From NCBI GenBank assembly GCA_036399175.1, contig DASWNP010000040.1, positions 1 to 64,000 on the forward strand: a DNA stretch of 64,000 nucleotides. Reading direction: 5' to 3'. The notes beneath the pieces were generated by a model that had not been told where the DNA came from, searched no databases, and was given only the letters and a program-made list of their open reading frames with translations. The stretch's first letter is position 1. Each line of letters starts with the position of its first letter. The translations under genes were made by a program, and so were the position numbers. Positions 51,659 to 59,677 of this stretch are shown here, piece after piece. Source of the stretch: DASWNP01 sp036399175 (GTDB lineage: Bacteria > Acidobacteriota > Blastocatellia > Pyrinomonadales > Pyrinomonadaceae).

Positions 51659-51794
51659 TAAGTCCAAAGTCTGGAGTCTGGAGTCTGGAGTCCGGAGTCC
51701 GGAGTCTGAGGTCGGGGCTTCACAAGGTCTTCAGCGTCGGTGGGAGCCTGAGCATAGTCCTGACTTGAGACTTCAGACTCCGGACTTTAGACTG
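51659..51794. repeat. heptad inverted-repeat element, family B copy 3
   Basis: AGTCTGG and AGTCCGG units at 51659-51710 and the opposing CAGACTC, CGGACTT units at 51760-51794, bounded by a longer, partly unrelated loop (about 51711-51759). It stops six bases before the next start codon. Confidence 0.85.
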
Positions 51795-51800
51795 TCTTCG

Positions 51801-52679
51801 ATGGCTAACCCTTCAGCGAGATTGCCGGAAAACGTGGCGGGAGATTTTTTCGTCGATGCCAGTTGCATCGACTGCGACGCGTGCCGGCAGATTGCGCCCG
51901 CGACGTTTCGAGATCACGGCGACCAATCGAGCGTCTATCGCCAGCCGGAGACGTTTGAAGAGACCCGGCGCGCTCTGATGGCGCTCGTCGCCTGCCCGAC
52001 CGGCTCCATCGGTCATACGCACAAACACGACGCGCGCATCGGCGTCGAAGCCTTTCCTTCACAGGTCGTCGAAAACATCTATTTCTGCGGTTTCACTTCC
52101 GAGTCGAGCTTCGGCGCGTGGAGTTATCTGATAGCGCGTCCGCGCGAAGAGGGCGGAAACGTGCTGGTGGATTCGCCACGTTTCTCGACGCCGCTCGTCC
52201 GGCGCATCGAAGCCCTGGGCGGCATCGACACGCTTTTTCTCACGCACCGCGACGACATCGCCGACCACGACGCCTTCGCCCGAAAGTTCGGCTGCCGGCG
52301 CGTCATGCACGCCGACGACGGCGCGCGAAGGCTTGGCGTCGAACAGGTCATCGAAGGCGAAGAAGCTGTGCGTCTGGACGACGACCTGCTCGTCATCCCG
52401 ACGCCCGGCCACACGCGCGGCCACATGGTTCTGCTCTACAAAGAACGCTTCCTCTTCACGGGCGACCATCTCTCCTGGTCGCCCGCGAAAGAGACGCTCA
52501 TCGCCTTTCGCAACGCCAACTGGTATTCGTGGCCTGTACAGACGCGCTCGATGGAGCGCCTGCTCAAACACCGCTTCGAGTGGGTACTGCCCGGACACGG
52601 GCGCATCCATCGAGATACGAAAGAAGCGATGCACGCTCACCTGCGTCGCTGCGTCGAGTGGATGAAAGCGACGCCCTAG
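51801..52679 (+). CDS. ferredoxin-fused MBL-fold metallohydrolase
   Basis: A 292-residue fusion. Residues about 1-70 are a ferredoxin-like iron-sulfur domain with C22, C25, C28 in SCIDCDACRQ and C65 in ALVACPTGSIG. A metallo-beta-lactamase fold follows: LTHRDDIADHD near 148, PTPGHTRGHMVLL, FTGDHLSWSP, and LPGHGRIH at the end. The HxHxDH motif is present in the variant HRDDIADH. Such proteins may couple redox sensing to hydrolysis. I used the ATG at 51801 because residues further upstream are translated repeat. It has no operon partner visible. Confidence 0.85.
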   Translation: MANPSARLPENVAGDFFVDASCIDCDACRQIAPATFRDHGDQSSVYRQPETFEETRRALMALVACPTGSIGHTHKHDARIGVEAFPSQVVENIYFCGFTSESSFGAWSYLIARPREEGGNVLVDSPRFSTPLVRRIEALGGIDTLFLTHRDDIADHDAFARKFGCRRVMHADDGARRLGVEQVIEGEEAVRLDDDLLVIPTPGHTRGHMVLLYKERFLFTGDHLSWSPAKETLIAFRNANWYSWPVQTRSMERLLKHRFEWVLPGHGRIHRDTKEAMHAHLRRCVEWMKATP

Positions 52680-53013
52680 CGAAGGAAGAGTCCGGGCAGT
52701 CCGCAGAGAGGTGTCGGCGGTCACAGACCATACTTCAGTGAAGGTTGTAGGGTATGGCAAACCCCGTCCAGGCTCCGCTCGTTTGAAGCGATAAAAAGGG
52801 CGAGAATCGAGGTCGCCAGCACGGCCAACAGGAAGCTTTCGTCGGAGCATCTAAAAGTTAAAGTCGATTTGGGGCGCAAGGTTGCCGAAGGATTTTCTAT
52901 CAGTTATCATTTGGGCATCATTTTTGAGGGCGGGGCGCGCAAGAGCCCTAAGCCGCCGTCAACATCGAGTGCCGGTGCTCATCGGCCTATTTTGATTCAG
53001 CTCTTAAAAGCTC
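52680..53013. other. 334-base intergenic region upstream of the cytochrome c genes
   Basis: No gene is seen. A GGAAGAGTCCGGGCAG string faintly resembles the 5' end of RNase P RNA, but none of the later conserved segments are present. A short CCATAC/GTATGG hairpin lies near 52727. The region presumably contains the promoter for resBC; I could not locate one with confidence. Confidence 0.4.
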
Positions 53014-54720
53014 ATGTCAGCAATTGAAGAAACCAAGCAAGAGATAAGTGTACCAACACCCGCGAAGGCGCAGTCCGCGCCGCCTGCGGGCGCTTCCGGC
53101 GTCAGCTCTCCGTTGATGGAGCGCGCCCTGACGCTGCTCGTCGGCGTGGTGCTCGTGATTCTGCTGCGCGTCTTCGCGGGCGACGCGATGTCGAGCTACG
53201 ACGTGGCCGGGCTGCTTTTGCTGACGGTCGGCGTGGCCGCCGTGGGCATCCAGAAGATGCTCGATTACCTGAGCAGCGTGCGCTTCGGCGTCTCGCTACT
53301 CGTCCTGCTGGTTATCGCCTGCATGATTGGCATGCTCATCATGCAGGTCAACGTCGATGGATTCGAGAACTACTACGCCGAGCTGACGCCCTCGCAGAAG
53401 CTTCTCTACGGCAGCCTCAACTTCTTCGACATCTATCATTCACGCTACTTCAACTTCCTTCTGCTCATCCTCTCGCTCAACATCGTTCTGGCCTCCATCG
53501 ACCGCTTCCCGAAAGCCTGGACGTTCATCTCGCGCAAGAAGCTCGACGCCTCCGCGCACTGGCTGCGCGGGCAGGAACAGCACGCTTCGCTCAGGCTCGA
53601 AGCCGAAAGCAGGAGCGCACTGGCCGAGCGCATCTCGGAGGCGTTTCGCGGCGCTGGTCTGAAGCCCGTCGTGACCGAGAAGAACGGCAAGAGCTTCGTC
53701 TTCGGCGAGCGCGGCGTCTGGAACAGGCTCGGCGCTTACGCCGTCCACGTCGCGCTGCTGACGATTTTCGCGGGCGGCTTTCTCACCGCGCAGTTCAGCC
53801 GCGTCGGGCAAATGCCGCTCAAGCCCGGCATGAGCGCCAACGAAATGTCGGAGGTCGTCTTCAGGATTGACGGGACGACAGGCGAGTTTGCGCCGACGCG
53901 AGCCTCCGCCGAGCTTCCCTTCGAGGTTGTCTGCACAGACATTCAACAACAGCTCATCCGCAAAGAGGGGCCTATCACCGCCGACAACACGCTCGACTGG
54001 CTGACGCGTATCAAAATCAAAGACGAGACGGGCGAGCGCGACGCCCTCGTCCACATGAATCGTCCCTACGACTATCGCGGCTACCGCTTCTTTCAAGCCA
54101 GCTTTCAATCGCTCGGACAGGCGCGGCAGATTACTCTGAGCGTCACGCCGGAACAGGGCGGTACGCCGCTGCGCCTGACCATCAAGCGCGACGGCGAAGC
54201 GACTTTGCCCGACGGCACGCGCATCGCCTTCCAGGCTTTCTTCCCCGATTTCGTGCTCGGAGCGCGCGGCCCCGATACGGCCTCAGACGAATACAACAAG
54301 CCCGCCGCCATGCTGAGCGTCACACCCTCGTCGGGCGGAGCGCCCGAGAGAGTCTTCGCGCTCTCTTCGGAGCTTCTGAAGAACGCGCCCGTTGCGGGCA
54401 AGGCCGTCGCCGGTTACAAGTTTCGTCTGGAGGATTTCGAGAAAGTGCCGCTCGCGCACGTCCTCTCGATTCAGAAAGACCCCGGCGCAAACGTCGTCTA
54501 CCTCGGCTTCCTTCTGCTCGCGCTGACGCTCGCCTACGTCTTCTTCGTCTCGCACCAGAGAGTCTGGGCGCTCGTCGAAGAACGCGGAGCGGCGCAGTTC
54601 GACGTGACGCTCGGCGGCAATACCAACCGCAATCATCTCGGCTTTGAAGACCGCTTCAAGCGTCTGGTCAGCGCCATCAAAGGCGAGCCGTCAGAGGCGG
54701 CGGCTTCGGAACAATCGTAA
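53014..54720 (+). CDS. resB: ResB-family cytochrome c biogenesis protein
   Basis: A 568-residue System II (Ccs) maturation protein that, with ResC, delivers haem to apocytochrome c on the outside of the membrane. It has two hydrophobic segments near the start (LTLLVGVVLVILLRVF, VAGLLLLTVGVAAVGI) and a third in FGVSLLVLLVIACMIGMLIM. The big periplasmic domain starts with QVNVDGFENYYAELTPSQK, as in ResB. A helix, GVWNRLGAYAVHVALLTIFAGGF, is followed by the large beta domain, and a last helix, VVYLGFLLLALTLAYVFF. It is 16 bases upstream of resC, one operon. Confidence 0.92.
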   Translation: MSAIEETKQEISVPTPAKAQSAPPAGASGVSSPLMERALTLLVGVVLVILLRVFAGDAMSSYDVAGLLLLTVGVAAVGIQKMLDYLSSVRFGVSLLVLLVIACMIGMLIMQVNVDGFENYYAELTPSQKLLYGSLNFFDIYHSRYFNFLLLILSLNIVLASIDRFPKAWTFISRKKLDASAHWLRGQEQHASLRLEAESRSALAERISEAFRGAGLKPVVTEKNGKSFVFGERGVWNRLGAYAVHVALLTIFAGGFLTAQFSRVGQMPLKPGMSANEMSEVVFRIDGTTGEFAPTRASAELPFEVVCTDIQQQLIRKEGPITADNTLDWLTRIKIKDETGERDALVHMNRPYDYRGYRFFQASFQSLGQARQITLSVTPEQGGTPLRLTIKRDGEATLPDGTRIAFQAFFPDFVLGARGPDTASDEYNKPAAMLSVTPSSGGAPERVFALSSELLKNAPVAGKAVAGYKFRLEDFEKVPLAHVLSIQKDPGANVVYLGFLLLALTLAYVFFVSHQRVWALVEERGAAQFDVTLGGNTNRNHLGFEDRFKRLVSAIKGEPSEAAASEQS

Positions 54721-54735
54721 TGAGGTGCAATTTAT

Positions 54736-56376
54736 ATGAGTGAAGTTTTAAAGCAGCCTGCTGTGGTCGGCACTCCGCGTTTCAAGCTGTCGCAGTCGCT
54801 CCTGGATTTTCTGCCCGCGCTCTTGGCCGTAGTCGGCGCAGTGCTTCTGACGCTTCTGCGGATACAGTTGGGAGGCTCGCGTTTCATCTCCGACGGCGCG
54901 CTGATGATGCTGGCGCTCGCCTGCTACCTGACAGCCGCCGTCTTTCACCTGACCAATCTCTACGCGCCCTCCGCGCTTTTCCAGAGGCTCGGACTCTGGT
55001 CGGCGACAGCCGGTGTCTTCTTCAATCTGTCGAGCTGGGGCGTGCGCTGGATTGCCGCGCACGACCGCGAGCTTGAAATCATCACGCGGCAGGGCGGCGA
55101 GATGCCCTGGTTCTTCCGCTACATCCCGTTCGCCAATCTATACGATTTGTCGCTCGCCTTCGCCTTCGGCGCAGGCATCACGACGCTGCTTATCGCACAC
55201 AGGCAGAGCTTCCGTTTTCTCGGCGCGGTAACGCTGCCGCTCGCCTCTCTGATTCTGATTCTGGCGCGCTTCATCGGCGGCGAGTTCATCAATCTACCGC
55301 CCGTGCTCGACTCCTACTGGCGACCGATTCACGTCGGCATCGCGTCGCTCTCATACGGCGTCGCGCTCGTCTGCTTCGCCGTCGCCGTCATCTATTTGCT
55401 CAAGGACGGAGTGAAGACCGAAGCGATGTCGATTTGGGCGGCGCTCTTCGCGCTCTCGATTTTCGCCACCATCAGCCGTTTCTCCGTCTTCGCGCCCTCG
55501 ACCTTCGGCACTTACTCGGCCTCGACCGTGCTGCCCACGCAATCGGGCGGGCGTATGTCTTTGCCCTTGAGAGCAGACATCCCTTACGTCGGCTGGATAC
55601 TCGTCTTGGGGGCTGTGCTTCTGGTCGGCGTCGTCGTCGCCTTCATCAGATACCTCGCCAAGCAGGACGAGACGGCTCGCGTCTGGGGACACCGCCTCTT
55701 GAAAGCCTCGCTTCTCGTGCAAGCTTTGGCTATCGGGATGCTCGTCTATCAGGTCAAGACTTTGACGGACGTGGGCGTCTGCAAGGAAGGTAGCCCGGCG
55801 GGCATGGCCTGTATCGACCAGAGGCAGTATCAGAAGTTCGGCGTCTACATGGCACAGCAGCGCGGCGAGACTCCGCAGCAGATAGCCGCGACGCCGCCCG
55901 CGCAGACTGAAGCCGAGGCTGCCGAGTTCGTCCGGAACAGAAGCGGCGAACTGTTCCTGAGCTTGAACGCCAACCCGGTCGAGCTATCGGCGCTGATAAC
56001 GGGGCTGGCCGCGACGCTCTTCTGCATCATCTTCAGCTTCCGCACGGAGAAGCTTCGAGAGGCGCTGCCGCCCTTAGAGAAAATCGACAGCCTCATGTAC
56101 AAGACGGCGGGCGTAACCTTCGCCGGGCTCGCGCTCCTTCTGATGACCGGAGCCATCTGGGCGAACGAATCGTGGGGACGCTACTGGGGCTGGGACTCGA
56201 AGGAGACGGGCGCTTTCGTCGCGTGGCTCACCTACGGAGGCTTTCTCCACTCGCGCATCTCTCGCGGCTGGACGGGTCGAGCCTCCGCCTACTTCGCCAT
56301 CGTCGCCTTCCTGCTCATCGTCTTCACCTATCTCGGCGTCAGCTATCTGCTGCCGGGTCTGCATTCTTACGCGTGA
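54736..56376 (+). CDS. resC: ResC/CcsA-type haem-handling cytochrome c biogenesis protein
   Basis: A 546-residue membrane protein with about ten hydrophobic helices. The tryptophan-rich haem-binding signature reads WGRYWGWDSKETGAFVAW near 475, followed by HSRISRGWTGR, the hallmark of the CcsA/ResC/CcmC haem-handling family. An insert of about 60 residues between helices (about 350-410) contains VCKEGSPAGMACIDQ and is not usual. ResB and ResC together carry haem to the periplasm and attach it to the CxxCH motif of cytochromes. It overlaps nothing and is followed by a repeat element. Confidence 0.93.
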   Translation: MSEVLKQPAVVGTPRFKLSQSLLDFLPALLAVVGAVLLTLLRIQLGGSRFISDGALMMLALACYLTAAVFHLTNLYAPSALFQRLGLWSATAGVFFNLSSWGVRWIAAHDRELEIITRQGGEMPWFFRYIPFANLYDLSLAFAFGAGITTLLIAHRQSFRFLGAVTLPLASLILILARFIGGEFINLPPVLDSYWRPIHVGIASLSYGVALVCFAVAVIYLLKDGVKTEAMSIWAALFALSIFATISRFSVFAPSTFGTYSASTVLPTQSGGRMSLPLRADIPYVGWILVLGAVLLVGVVVAFIRYLAKQDETARVWGHRLLKASLLVQALAIGMLVYQVKTLTDVGVCKEGSPAGMACIDQRQYQKFGVYMAQQRGETPQQIAATPPAQTEAEAAEFVRNRSGELFLSLNANPVELSALITGLAATLFCIIFSFRTEKLREALPPLEKIDSLMYKTAGVTFAGLALLLMTGAIWANESWGRYWGWDSKETGAFVAWLTYGGFLHSRISRGWTGRASAYFAIVAFLLIVFTYLGVSYLLPGLHSYA

Positions 56377-56383
56377 GAAGAAT

Positions 56384-56465
56384 TAGTAAATCGTGAATCG
56401 TAAATCGTAAATAGATAAGAACAGTCTTTCATCTATTTACGATTTACGATTTACTATTCACGGCT
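56384..56465. repeat. heptad inverted-repeat element, family A copy 3
   Basis: GTAAATC and GTGAATC heptamers with arms either side of a loop at 56415-56432. The loop core AAGAACAGTCTTTC is close to, but not the same as, the 7.6 kb loop. The element separates resC and the TPR gene. Confidence 0.85.
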
Positions 56466-56471
56466 TTATAA

Positions 56472-57227
56472 ATGTCAAAAGAGAACGTCCTATTTGCCAT
56501 CGTCGGGCTGCTGCTGGGCTTCATCGTCGGTTTTTTCTTCGCCAATTCGGTCAACCAGCGCGCCGCCGCGCCGCGCGTCGCCGCTTCCACGCAGGCGGAT
56601 GGGACGCTCCCGCCCGGTCATCCGGACGTGCCGACAAACGGCGTCAAGGAACAGCAGAATCTTGAGCCTGCTGCTTTGGAGGCGTCGCGCAAGGCGAGGG
56701 AGTCGGCCAGTGATTTCGACGCGCAGATGAGCGCCGCCGAGATTAACTACAGAGCCGGACGCTTCGACGAATCCATCGAATTTCTGCTGCGCGCCAACAA
56801 GCTGCGACCGGAAAACTACGAGGCCGTCGTCGCGCTCGGAAACGTCAACTACGACGCAGGGCGCTACGAGCAGGCCGAGAAGTGGTACACGGCGGCGCTC
56901 GTCAAGAAGCCCGACGACATCAACGTCCGCACGGATTTGGGTTTGACCTTCTTCCTGCGCGAGCCGCCCGACGTAGAACGCGCCGTCTCGGAGTTTCGTC
57001 GCTCGTTAGAGCGCGACCCGCAGCACGAGCAGACGCTTCAGAACATGGTCGTCGCGCTGACGCGCAAGGGCGACCTCTCGGAAGCGCAGACGATGCTCGC
57101 CCGCCTCGAAGCGGCGCACCCGGGCAATCAGTCCATCCAAAGACTTCGACAGGAGCTTGAGACGAAGCGCGGCTCGAACTCGGCTGCGCCTGCTACGACG
57201 CCCGCGAGCGGCGGAGGTCGAAGATGA
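56472..57227 (+). CDS. membrane-anchored TPR protein
   Basis: A 251-residue protein with an N-terminal transmembrane helix (LFAIVGLLLGFIVGFFFANS, residues 7-26) and a disordered stretch. Three or four TPR-like units follow: AAEINYRAGRFDESIEFLLR, ALGNVNYDAGRYEQAEKWY, DLGLTFFLREPPDVERAVSE and VVALTRKGDLSEAQTML. The TPR face points to the periplasm if the helix is an anchor. Its place behind resBC suggests it helps hold apocytochromes, as CcmI/NrfG-type TPR proteins do; this is inference. Its stop overlaps the ATG of the next gene by four bases. Confidence 0.82.
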   Translation: MSKENVLFAIVGLLLGFIVGFFFANSVNQRAAAPRVAASTQADGTLPPGHPDVPTNGVKEQQNLEPAALEASRKARESASDFDAQMSAAEINYRAGRFDESIEFLLRANKLRPENYEAVVALGNVNYDAGRYEQAEKWYTAALVKKPDDINVRTDLGLTFFLREPPDVERAVSEFRRSLERDPQHEQTLQNMVVALTRKGDLSEAQTMLARLEAAHPGNQSIQRLRQELETKRGSNSAAPATTPASGGGRR

Positions 57228-57790
57228 TTCGGAAAGAGGAGAAGCGAAAGAGGATGCGAAGTCTGCTCTCGACGCTCGCGCTTCTGCTGTCGGTCGCAAG
57301 TCTCACGGCTTGCCAGCCGAATGAGCAGACGAGAACGGCGGACAGTTCTTCAGCAAGCAACGCCAACACGGGCACGGCGGCGACTTCGACGCCCGCCGCT
57401 CGCGCAAATAGCGCGCCGCCCATCGCTTCTTCTCATGGAGGCGGTGTTGCGACGAGCGCGCCGCCTAATGCCGCATCGAACAGTACGAACGAGCAGACGG
57501 GCGTCGATACCTCGGCGCTCGACGCGAAGATTGCGAAGGCCGAGGCCAAAGCCAAAGCCTCGGGCGCGTCGGAAGCCGACAAAAAGGCTGCCGCCGAAGC
57601 CTATTTCGAGCGCGGCTATTTCTTCTACACCGCGCAGAATCCGAAGCTCTACAAATTCGCGCTCAGGGACTTCCGTCGGACGCTTCGCTACCAGCCCGAC
57701 AACGGCGAAGCGCGCGAAATCATCGCCCAGATTGAAGACATCTATAAATCTCTCGGACGCCCAATCCCCACCAACGGCCTTGAGCCGTAA
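57224..57790 (+). CDS. putative lipoprotein with Ala/Ser-rich region
   Basis: A 188-residue protein. The start at 57224 overlaps the previous stop (ATGA) and has GGAGGTC upstream. The hydrophobic segment LLSTLALLLSVASLTACQ ends in a lipobox, so it is a lipoprotein. A low-complexity Ser/Ala/Asn/Thr segment extends to about residue 90 and a TPR-like helical pair follows (EAYFERGYFFYTAQNPKLYK). A second in-frame ATG at 57254 would give a shorter signal peptide and is possible. It probably acts with the preceding TPR protein. Confidence 0.75.
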   Translation: MIRKEEKRKRMRSLLSTLALLLSVASLTACQPNEQTRTADSSSASNANTGTAATSTPAARANSAPPIASSHGGGVATSAPPNAASNSTNEQTGVDTSALDAKIAKAEAKAKASGASEADKKAAAEAYFERGYFFYTAQNPKLYKFALRDFRRTLRYQPDNGEAREIIAQIEDIYKSLGRPIPTNGLEP

Positions 57791-58108
57791 GGCGTCCGAG
57801 CCGGAACACAAACTCAAAAGCCCGTAGCGGAGGCCGTCTCGACCGCGAAGCGCGAGCGAGGCAGCCTCCGCTTATGGCCTGCGCCCTCTTCAAAATCCCT
57901 TCTTATTCCGTCCTCGACGGCTGAAAATTCCCCTGAACCTTTTGGAACTCAAGCGGGGCGCGGGCGTGTCTAAACTGCGGGAGAGCCCCGGCGTCGGTGT
58001 ATAATTGCGGCCTGACGCCGAACCGCCCGCGTGTTCGCTCTGACGCGTGACGAAAGTTCAACGGTCGAGGATAACGCTTAAAAGTTCGCCCTGAGCCTGC
58101 CTGTCCTG
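57791..58108. other. 318-base intergenic region: possible hairpin and sigma-operon promoter
   Basis: AGCGGAGGC at 57826-57834 and GCCTCCGCT at 57864-57872 form a long-loop stem without a clear T-run, a weak terminator. A GGAACT at about 57941 with TCTAAA 19 bases later loosely fits an ECF-type promoter, which would suit autoregulation by the sigma factor downstream, but the spacing is long. A perfect TATAAT lies at 58000-58005 without a good -35. I could not decide between them. Confidence 0.45.
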
Positions 58109-58783
58109 ATGAGCGTGCTGACTTCCACAACTCCTGCTGACCTGCTGCTCTCTGTGGCTGCGGGGGCGGAGCCTGCGCCGCAGGCTGCGGCGGCGGTCGC
58201 CGTCGAGCCGATGTCGGATCACAGCCTGCTGGAAGCGACGCGCACGGGCGACGAAACGGCGTTTGCCGAGCTGGTCAGGCGTTATCGCAACCAGATAACG
58301 AACTACATCTATCGCGTCACGAACGACTACGAGGCGTCGGTCGATTTGGCTCAGGAGACTTTCATGCGTCTCTATCGCGCGGCGGACAGGTATCAGCAGA
58401 GCCATGCGTTCTCGACCTACATCTACCGGATTGCGACCAATCTGGCGATTAGCGAGCTGCGCCGACGCAAGCGCCGCCGACTGATTTCGCTGAGCGGATT
58501 TTTTCAGGGACGCGAACACGGCGAGACCCCTTGCGAGCTTGACCCGCCCGACTTGCGACCTTTGCAGGACGCGGCTCTCATCGAGGGCGAGCGACGCGCC
58601 GCCGTCTCGCGCGCCATCCGCACGCTGCCCGACAAGTATCGCGCGCCTCTCGTGCTGCGCGACATAGAGGGTCGGAGCTACGAAGAGATTGCGCGCATCC
58701 TTGAGATGAGCGAGGGCACGGTCAAGTCGCGCATCAATCGCGCACGCGCGTTTTTGCGAGATAAGCTTGAGGCGTACTTGTGA
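58109..58783 (+). CDS. ECF-type RNA polymerase sigma factor
   Basis: A 224-residue extracytoplasmic-function sigma factor. Region 2 has FAELVRRYRNQITNYIYRVT, then VDLAQETFMRLYRAADRYQ and FSTYIYRIATNLAISELRRR. Region 4 is GRSYEEIARILEMSEGTVKS, the helix-turn-helix at about 187-210. About 35 residues at the N-terminus are Ala-rich and probably non-conserved; an ATG at 58211 (MSDHSLL) would give the usual length. The following gene encodes its likely anti-sigma factor, and an HtrA-like protein ends the operon. Confidence 0.88.
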   Translation: MSVLTSTTPADLLLSVAAGAEPAPQAAAAVAVEPMSDHSLLEATRTGDETAFAELVRRYRNQITNYIYRVTNDYEASVDLAQETFMRLYRAADRYQQSHAFSTYIYRIATNLAISELRRRKRRRLISLSGFFQGREHGETPCELDPPDLRPLQDAALIEGERRAAVSRAIRTLPDKYRAPLVLRDIEGRSYEEIARILEMSEGTVKSRINRARAFLRDKLEAYL

Positions 58784-58816
58784 GGGTTTGTACGAGGAGG
58801 GGAAAGGAAAGGCGGT

Positions 58817-59677
58817 GTGAGAGAGATGAGTTGTAAGCTGTACAGAATTGAGATTGAAGAAGCGTCGCGCGGCGCAGAGCCCGGCGTCGAAGCGCGCGCC
58901 CATCTGCGCGAGTGCGCGGCGTGCCGGAAGTTTTACGAGGAACGGCAGTCGCTCAGGAATCTTCTGGCGGGGCTCGGCACTGTATCTGCGCCCGCCGACT
59001 TCGAGTTTCGACTGCGCGCACGCATGGCCGCCGAAAATGGACGCGGCAGCAGCCGTCCCGTCTTCTGGCGACGCTTCGCGCCCGGCGCTCTCTCCATCGC
59101 GCTCGCAGCCTGCTTCGCTCTCACCGTCGCCGTCGCGCTTCGCTTCCGTCTCTTCCAGCCTCCCGCGAACGCCCCCGCGCAATCGGCGGCGAGCATCGCT
59201 CAGGTTAATCTGCCGCCCGCGCCTGCGCCCGATGCGAGCCTTCGCGCTCTCTCTACCGAAGACGATTCGGCGCGGACGAAAGAGACGTTTGCAGCCACCG
59301 GCGACGCCGTAGTTAAGAGAAATTCCATGCGAGCTTCGACGCGGCGCGTCCGTTTCGTGAGAGCGCCGAAGGATGGAACGAAGATGGAGCAACCGACGCA
59401 GACGAACGGCGAGTTGAACACCGGTTTCACGGCGGCGACGGTGCTGAGGGCTGGCTCGACCGAATCGTCGAACGATGTTTTGAAGATTGAGAGGACGGCC
59501 TTCGCCGTTCCCGTCAACACTTCGGCCGAGCCTATGCGACTGGTGCTCAGAGACGAGCAGGGAATGGCGCGCGTGGTGGCGGTCAAATCGGTGAGCTTCG
59601 GCGGGCAACAGTTGGTCGGGCGTCTGGGTCACACGGCGACGACAGCAGACGTGCCCTTGAGAGAAGGTGTCTGGTAG
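58817..59677 (+). CDS. zinc-finger anti-sigma factor
   Basis: A 286-residue membrane protein starting with GTG after GGGAAAGG. The cytoplasmic ZAS motif is H29-x3-C33-x2-C36 in AHLRECAACRKFYEERQ. A transmembrane helix, LSIALAACFALTVAVALRF, is at about 90-110. The remaining 170 residues are periplasmic, low-complexity at first. It should hold the ECF sigma factor inactive until an envelope or redox signal releases it. The stop overlaps the start of the next gene (TAGTG). Confidence 0.85.
   Translation: MREMSCKLYRIEIEEASRGAEPGVEARAHLRECAACRKFYEERQSLRNLLAGLGTVSAPADFEFRLRARMAAENGRGSSRPVFWRRFAPGALSIALAACFALTVAVALRFRLFQPPANAPAQSAASIAQVNLPPAPAPDASLRALSTEDDSARTKETFAATGDAVVKRNSMRASTRRVRFVRAPKDGTKMEQPTQTNGELNTGFTAATVLRAGSTESSNDVLKIERTAFAVPVNTSAEPMRLVLRDEQGMARVVAVKSVSFGGQQLVGRLGHTATTADVPLREGVW

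Noticed and set aside
52680..52800. Possible RNase P RNA (GGAAGAGTCCGGGCAG-like 5' end)
   Set aside because: Only one short similarity to the 5' end; the later conserved segments of bacterial RNase P RNA are absent in the following 300 bases.
58058..59632. 524-residue minus-strand frame across the sigma and anti-sigma genes
   Set aside because: It covers two genes with clear conserved motifs on the other strand and has no protein family features of its own.
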